A DNA stretch of 10,310 bases from CAWEHT01 sp963808455 (GTDB lineage Bacteria; Chloroflexota; Anaerolineae; CG2-30-64-16): NCBI GenBank assembly GCA_963808455.1, contig CAWEHT010000154.1, positions 1-10,310 on the forward strand. The letters are read 5' to 3'. The notes beneath the pieces were generated by a model that was not told the origin of the DNA, did not search any database, and was given only the letters and a program-made list of their open reading frames with translations. Made by a program: the position numbers and the translations under genes. Within the stretch, counting starts at the first letter, position 1, and every line of letters begins with the position of its first letter. Shown one piece after another: positions 6,081-10,310 of the stretch.

Positions 6081-8069
6081 ATGGAGGCGTTTGTGCTGTC
6101 TGAGCAGGCAAAAGCGGAGATCCGGGCGCTGCAGGCCCGTTATCCCCGGCCCAGGTCGGCGCTGGGCATGGCCCTCTATGTGGCCCAGCGCGAGTGCGGC
6201 TGGCTGCCGTCCGAGGCGCTGGCAGAAGTCGCGGCGTTGTTTGGCATGACCGCGAACGAAGTGGAGGAGTTCGCCAGCTTCTACGAGATGCTGCATCACC
6301 GGAACCAGCCGGGCCGGTACCATATTCAGGTCTGCACCAACGTGCCGTGCATGCTGCGTGGCTCGGCTAAGCTGGTCGATGCGCTGGAAGCGCGGCTCGG
6401 CATCGACCTGAACCAGACGACCGCCGACGGGCGCTTCACGCTGGGCCCGGCCGAGTGCCTGGGTGCCTGCAGCGCCGCCCCCATGTTCATGTGCACCAAG
6501 AAAGCCACCGGGCGGGTTCGCTATTTCGAAGAGCTGGATTCGCCGGAGAAGATCGAGGCCGCCCTGAGCCTGATCGAGGGCGGGGATGCGTTCGCCACGA
6601 CCAAGCGCTGGCCGCTTGGGCCGTCGCACCACGGTGGGAGCGGCGAGACCAACTACCTGCTGCGGCGGGTGGGAGCGGCCGGCTCGCACACGATCGCGTC
6701 GTACCTCGCCGGCGGCGGCTACGAGGTCCCGCGCGGCGTCATCGCCGGGGGGGTGGACGGCATCACGCAGCGCACGCCCGCCCAGGTGATCGACGAGATC
6801 AAGGCCGCGGCCGTGCGCGGGCGCGGCGGCGCCGGGTTCCCGGCCGGCAACAAGTGGGGCTTTCTTCCGGCGGGCGTCTATCCCCGCTATCTGGTCGTCA
6901 ACGCCGACGAGTCGGAGCCCGGCACGTTCAAAGATCGCATGATCATGGAGTATGACCCGCACCAGCTCCTCGAAGCCATCCTGTTGGCCGGCTACGCGAT
7001 CGAGGCCGAGCAGGTCTTCGTCTACGTCCGCGGCGAGTATTACTTCGCCGCCGAGCGCCTGAACGGCGCCATCGCCGAGGCGCGGGCGGGCGGCTTCCTC
7101 GGGCAGAACGTCCTCGGCACCGGCAAGCGCCTGGAGGTCCTGGTGCACCGCGGGGCCGGCGCCTATGAGTGCGGCGAAGAGACGGCGTTGCTCTCGTCGC
7201 TGGAGGGCTATCGCGGCCAGCCTCGCCTCAAGCCGCCTTTCCCGGCGGTCGCGGGCCTCTACGGCAAGCCCACCATCGTCAACAATGTCGAGACCCTGTG
7301 CAACGTGCCGCACATCCTGCGTTACGGCGCCGATTGGTACAAAAAATGGGGCAGCCCCCAGAGCCCCGGTTTCCGCCTTTACTGCCTCAGCGGCCAGGTG
7401 CGCTACCCTGGGCTGTACGAGCTGCCGCACGGCACGTCCTTGCGCCAGCTCGTCTATGACTACGGCGGTGGCCTCACCGCCGAGGCCGGCGAGCTGAAGG
7501 CGGTGATCCCCGGCGGCCTCTCGATGCAGCTGCTCGACGCCAGCCAGATCGACACACCGCTCGACAACGAGTCGCTGTCCAAGCAGGGCTCCAGCCTGGG
7601 CTCGGCCGGCGTGATCGTCATCGGGCAGGGCCAGGATCTGGTCGAGGTGGCCCGCCGTACGTTGGCCTTCTATCACGAAGAGAGCTGCGGCAAGTGCACA
7701 CCCTGTCGCGAGGGCACCGGCTGGCTGGAAAAGATCCTGCACCGTGTGGAGAACGGCCAGGGCCGCACCGACGATATCGCGCTCATGCTCTATATCGCCG
7801 ACATGATCGCCGGTAAGAGCTTCTGCCCGTTCTCGTTTGCGGCTGTGTGGGGCCTGCAGAGCAACATCGCCAGGTTCCGGCCCGAATTCGAGGCCACAAT
7901 CGCCGCCACGCGCGAGCGACCGGTCTTGCCCGTCCGTCCGAGCTACCGGCCCGACGCCGGCAGCGCCGTCCGGTCTCACCAGCGCGCAGCTGCCGGAAGA
8001 GCGGCCCTTCTTCCTCCCATTGCGGGCGAGGTGAGTCAGTTGCACTTTTTCGAGGCTGTTTATGGCTGA
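6081..8069 (+). CDS. nuoEF: NADH-quinone oxidoreductase fused subunit E/F (NADH-binding)
   Basis: This fusion of the 24-kDa (NuoE) and 51-kDa (NuoF) subunits oxidises NADH through FMN and passes electrons to NuoG. From ATG 6081 it has 662 residues. The NuoE part (about 1-165) has a helical N-domain and a thioredoxin-like [2Fe-2S] N1a domain with Cys85, Cys90, Cys126 and Cys130. After a linker of about 25 residues, the NuoF part (about 190-605) shows the FMN/NADH glycine-rich motif RGRGGAGFPAG (246-256), NADESEPGTFKDR (274-286), GAGAYECGEETAL (358-370) and the N3 ligands ESCGKCTPCREGT (Cys536, Cys539, Cys542) plus Cys582. A TTG at 6075 is an alternative start; AGGGGG at 6062-6067 is 7 bases from the TTG and 13 from the ATG. 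The last 35 or so codons lose the good codon pattern, and another frame reading to 8034 looks better, so the true C-terminus may differ. As written it overlaps nuoG by 8 bases. Confidence 0.94.
   Translation: MEAFVLSEQAKAEIRALQARYPRPRSALGMALYVAQRECGWLPSEALAEVAALFGMTANEVEEFASFYEMLHHRNQPGRYHIQVCTNVPCMLRGSAKLVDALEARLGIDLNQTTADGRFTLGPAECLGACSAAPMFMCTKKATGRVRYFEELDSPEKIEAALSLIEGGDAFATTKRWPLGPSHHGGSGETNYLLRRVGAAGSHTIASYLAGGGYEVPRGVIAGGVDGITQRTPAQVIDEIKAAAVRGRGGAGFPAGNKWGFLPAGVYPRYLVVNADESEPGTFKDRMIMEYDPHQLLEAILLAGYAIEAEQVFVYVRGEYYFAAERLNGAIAEARAGGFLGQNVLGTGKRLEVLVHRGAGAYECGEETALLSSLEGYRGQPRLKPPFPAVAGLYGKPTIVNNVETLCNVPHILRYGADWYKKWGSPQSPGFRLYCLSGQVRYPGLYELPHGTSLRQLVYDYGGGLTAEAGELKAVIPGGLSMQLLDASQIDTPLDNESLSKQGSSLGSAGVIVIGQGQDLVEVARRTLAFYHEESCGKCTPCREGTGWLEKILHRVENGQGRTDDIALMLYIADMIAGKSFCPFSFAAVWGLQSNIARFRPEFEATIAATRERPVLPVRPSYRPDAGSAVRSHQRAAAGRAALLPPIAGEVSQLHFFEAVYG
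7930..7975 (+). other. Probable frameshift near the 3' end of nuoEF
   Basis: From about 7960 the open frame shows poor third-position GC (for example TCT CAC, GGA AGA, CTT CTT CCT). The frame one base later reads SGLTSAQLPEERPFFLPLRAR with strongly GC-rich third positions and stops at 8034, leaving 27 bases before nuoG. One extra base in this stretch would explain it. There is no conserved motif to anchor the tail, so this is an inference. Confidence 0.5.
8052..8055 (+). promoter_or_regulatory. Ribosome binding site of nuoG
   Basis: GAGG lies 6 bases before the ATG at 8062 and supports that start, which gives the usual N-terminus of the NuoG [2Fe-2S] domain. Confidence 0.55.
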
Positions 8070-10310
8070 CACAGTCACCCTGACCATCGATGACCAGAAG
8101 ATCACGGCGCCAGCGGGCACGCTGCTGGTCGATGCCGCGCGGGCGGCAGGCATCGAGATCCCCATCTTCTGCTCGCACCCCCGGCTTGACCCGGTCGGCG
8201 TCTGTCGCATGTGCATGGTGGAGTTCGTCGGGCCGCGTGGCAGCCGCCTCGACGTCTCCTGCACCGTCCCGGTCAGCGAAGGCCTGGTCGTGCGCACCAA
8301 CACCAAGCAAGTGCGCAAAGCACGCGAGGCGGTCCTGGGCTTCCTGTTGATCAACCACCCGCTCGACTGCCCCATCTGTGACAAGGGCGGTGAGTGCCCA
8401 CTGCAGGACCAGACCATGCAGTTCGGGCCGGGCTTGAGCCGCTTCGTCGAGCCCAAACGGCACAGCCGCAAGCACTATCCCGTCAGCGACCTGATCATGT
8501 TGGACCAGGAGCGCTGCGTGCTGTGCTGGCGCTGCATCCGTTACTTGCAGGAGTGGGAAGGCAAGCCTCAGCTGGGCCTCTTCGAGCGCGGCGACCGCAC
8601 GGTCATCGATGTTTTCCCCGGCCAACCCGTCGATGCTCACACCTCCGGCAGCATCATCGACCTCTGCCCGGTGGGCAGCGCTCACGGATCGCACCAGCCG
8701 GTTCCACTACCGGCCGTGGGAGATCAACGCGACGCCGAGCGTTTGCCTGCATTGCGCGGTGGGCTGTAACCTGCGGCTCGATGAGCGCGTGCACGAGCTG
8801 CGCCGCGTGGTGGCGCGTGAGAACGACGCCGTGAACGACCTGTGGATCTGCGACAAGGGCCGTTTCCTGCACCAGTTCATGGACGACAAGGCCTCCCGCC
8901 TGACCACGCCTATGATCCACGCCGGCGACGGCAAGCTGCACGCCCGCGACCTGGGATCAAGCGCTGGACAGGGCTGCGGAGCGGCTCATGGCGGCCGGCG
9001 AGCACTATGGGGGCGCCGCCATCGGCGGCGTCGCCGGCGGCTACACCAGCAACGAAGCCGCTTATCTATTCCAGAAATTCTTCCGGGCAGTGCTGGGCAG
9101 CAACAACCTCGACTTCGAGGGCGGCTCCGCCGTCAGGGCCACCCCGGCCGGCCTGCCGTCCATCGTGGGCGTCCGCGAGAGCGATCTCATCGTCCTGGCC
9201 GGCGTGGACACCAACGAGATTGCCCCGGTCCTCGACCTGTTCGTCAAGCGGGCTGCCACGCGGTGGTGGCGCCAAACTCCTGATCATCGACGCCCGGCGC
9301 ATCGACGCGGCACGCTTCCCCGGCGCGTACCTGCCCGTGCGGCCGGGCAACGAGAGCATCGTGATCAACGGTCTGAGCGCGCTGCTGCTGGCACGTGGCG
9401 CGAGGCCGGCCAGGGCGGGCGTCGCGCGGCCGCCCCTGACGAATGGGGCCGGCTCGGGCCTATACCCCTGAGCGGCTGGCAGGCAGAGCTCGGCTTGCCG
9501 CGCGTTGCCCTGGACCCGGCCGCCGACCTGCTGGCCGCGGCAAAGCGCCCGCTTTTCCTGTACGGGCCGCAGGCGGCGCGGCGGGGAGCGCGGCGCGGCG
9601 ACCGTGGCCGCCCTGCAGGCGCTGGCTGCCAGCCTGGGCCACCCCGACCGGGTGGCCTACGTCCCGGCGGAGGGCAATGCCCAGGGCCTGCGCGATATGG
9701 GGCTCTTGCCCGACACGTTGCCCGGCCAGGCGCCGCTCTCCGACGCCGGGCGCGCGAAGCGCTCGGGCGGCTCTGGGGTGCCCAACTGCCTCCCGGGGCC
9801 GGGCAGTCGTATCGCCAGATGATCACCGGCGGCGTGCGCGCCCTGTACGTCATGGGTGGGGACCCGGCGGCCGAGCCGGCGGTGGCCGAAGCGCTGCGCG
9901 GCCTGGATTTCCTGGTGGTGCAGGACCTCTACCTTACCGCCACGGCGCAGCTTGCCGACGTGGTGCTGCCCGCCAGCAGCTGGGCCGAGCACGACGGTAC
10001 CTACACCAACCTCGAGCGGCAAGTGCAGCGCGGCCCTGCTGCCATCCGTGCGGTGGGCGAGAGCCGGCCGGATTGGGAGATCCTTGCCTCCCTGGCCTCC
10101 CGGTGGCAGGTATCCGAGGCAGCAGCGCCCGCCAGAACGGCGGATTCGGCAGAGCCCGAATGGAAGCGCAAGCGCCGGCGGGGCGCCAAGGTGCCGGGCC
10201 CGGCCGCCAGGCCGTGGAATGTGACCAACGCCGCCGCGGTCCTGGTGGAGATCGGGCGCGCCGTGCCGTCCTACGGCGAAATGCGCTGGGAGGCGCTGGG
10301 ACCGGCCGGC
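8062..10310 (+). CDS. nuoG: NADH-quinone oxidoreductase subunit G (3' partial, several frameshifts)
   Basis: This is the 75-kDa-type iron-sulfur subunit that carries electrons from NuoF towards NuoI. In the first frame: the [2Fe-2S] N1b ligands Cys37, Cys48, Cys51, Cys67; the N5 ligands His99, Cys103, Cys106, Cys112 (HPLDCPICDKGGECPLQD); and the N4 ligands Cys152, Cys155, Cys158, Cys202. After the first correction comes C-x2-C-x3-C-x27-C (228, 231, 235, 263), which binds the extra cluster N7. A molybdopterin-oxidoreductase-like domain follows, with SDLIVLAGVDTNEIAPVLDL, GAKLLIIDARRID, RALYVMGGDPAAEP and LADVVLPASSWAEHDGTYTN. Six single-base corrections are needed, near 8677, 8950, 9261, 9394, 9585 and 9750; the last frame stays open to the window end. 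Visible length is about 749 codons. Every piece matches the family and keeps GC-rich third positions, so base-calling error is likelier than a dead gene. As written, the first frame stops at 8769. The stop codon lies beyond the window. Confidence 0.92.
8674..8680 (+). other. nuoG frameshift 1 (one extra base)
   Basis: GTG GGC is followed by an extra A at about 8677, then GCG CTC ACG. Removing it joins DLCPVG to ALTDRTSRFHYRPWEI, as expected after the last N4 cysteine. Confidence 0.85.
8945..8952 (+). other. nuoG frameshift 2 (one extra base)
   Basis: The frame carrying RLTTPMIHAGDGKL ends its sense here. One base on, WDQALDRAAERLMAAGEHYG continues the molybdopterin-like domain from TGG at 8952. 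A surplus C in GACCTGG explains the shift. Confidence 0.8.
9258..9265 (+). other. nuoG frameshift 3 (one extra base)
   Basis: APVLDLFVKRAAT is read up to about 9260. GGGAKLLIIDARRIDAARFP then continues one frame over from GGT at 9262. One surplus base in ACGCGGTGG explains it. Confidence 0.8.
9388..9398 (+). other. nuoG frameshift 4 (one missing base)
   Basis: INGLSALLLARG is followed, one frame back, by TWREAG and then DEWGRLGPIPLSGWQAELGL. The original frame stops at 9471. One missing base near GCACGTGG explains it. Confidence 0.7.
9571..9595 (+). other. nuoG frameshift 5 (one extra base)
   Basis: AAAKRPLFLYGPQA is in one frame and GAATVAALQALAASLGHPDR in the next. The switch lies in a GCGGCGCGGCGGGGAGCGCG tract where base calling is hard. 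Confidence 0.75.
9744..9756 (+). other. nuoG frameshift 6 (one missing base)
   Basis: LPGQAPLSDAG is followed one frame back by AREALGRLWGAQLPPGAG and then ITGGVRALYVMGGDP, which runs open to the window end. The switch lies in GCCGGGCGCGCG. Confidence 0.75.

Noticed and set aside
5870..6103. 77-codon plus-strand frame between nuoCD and nuoEF
   Set aside because: It crosses the REP-like units and runs into the nuoEF start; no RBS or family resemblance.
6081..8069. HoxF or FdsB (hydrogenase or formate dehydrogenase diaphorase) rather than NuoEF
   Set aside because: The gene lies between nuoCD and nuoG in complex I order, and the window shows no hydrogenase small or large subunit or formate dehydrogenase gene.
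6006..8471. 821-codon open frame on the minus strand
   Set aside because: It lies opposite nuoEF and the start of nuoG, whose motifs and Fe-S ligands are unmistakable. Long antisense frames are expected opposite GC-rich codons, and its protein shows no family motif.
437..10310. Functional link between the chemoreceptor and complex I (energy taxis)
   Set aside because: Only adjacency supports it. A terminator and a separate promoter lie between them, and no PAS or other redox-sensing domain is seen in the receptor.

Overview
This is a high-GC bacterial stretch, roughly two-thirds G+C by eye. It holds one chemoreceptor gene followed by the first part of a complex I (NADH:quinone oxidoreductase) operon. 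All genes lie on the + strand. The gene order nuoA-nuoB-nuoCD-nuoEF-nuoG, with two subunit fusions, and the style of the chemoreceptor (tandem HAMP domains, long Ala/Gln/Glu-rich signalling helices) suggest a Chloroflexota-like bacterium. That placement is an inference from memory of similar proteins, not something the sequence proves.

Layout. Bases 1-436 hold no convincing gene, only a short palindrome and possible leader structure. Bases 437-2605 encode a 722-residue methyl-accepting chemotaxis protein. Bases 2606-2997 are intergenic: three consecutive stem-loops, the last a 30-bp perfect palindrome running into T residues (a likely terminator), then a perfect TATAAT -10 box and a roughly 175-nt leader to nuoA. 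From 2998 to the end come nuoA, nuoB (one frameshift), a nuoCD fusion, a 286-bp gap with a split REP-like repeat, a nuoEF fusion (probable frameshift near its 3' end) and nuoG, which needs six frame corrections and runs off the window.

How the genes work together. NuoEF and NuoG form the NADH-oxidising arm: FMN and clusters N3 and N1a in NuoEF; N1b, N4, N5 and the extra N7 in NuoG. NuoB (terminal cluster N2) and the NuoD half of NuoCD form the quinone site. NuoA is the first membrane subunit. Ligands for seven Fe-S clusters can be read directly. NuoH-N would be expected downstream of the window.

The most notable features are the NuoE-NuoF fusion, a layout better known from HoxF and FdsB type diaphorase subunits, and the frameshift pattern. 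About eight single-base shifts fall in nuoB, the end of nuoEF and nuoG, while the chemoreceptor, nuoA and nuoCD are clean. Every broken piece keeps family-consensus protein and GC-rich third positions, so base-calling or assembly error is more likely than gene decay. I saw no tRNA, rRNA, CRISPR array, transposase or novel defence-type system.
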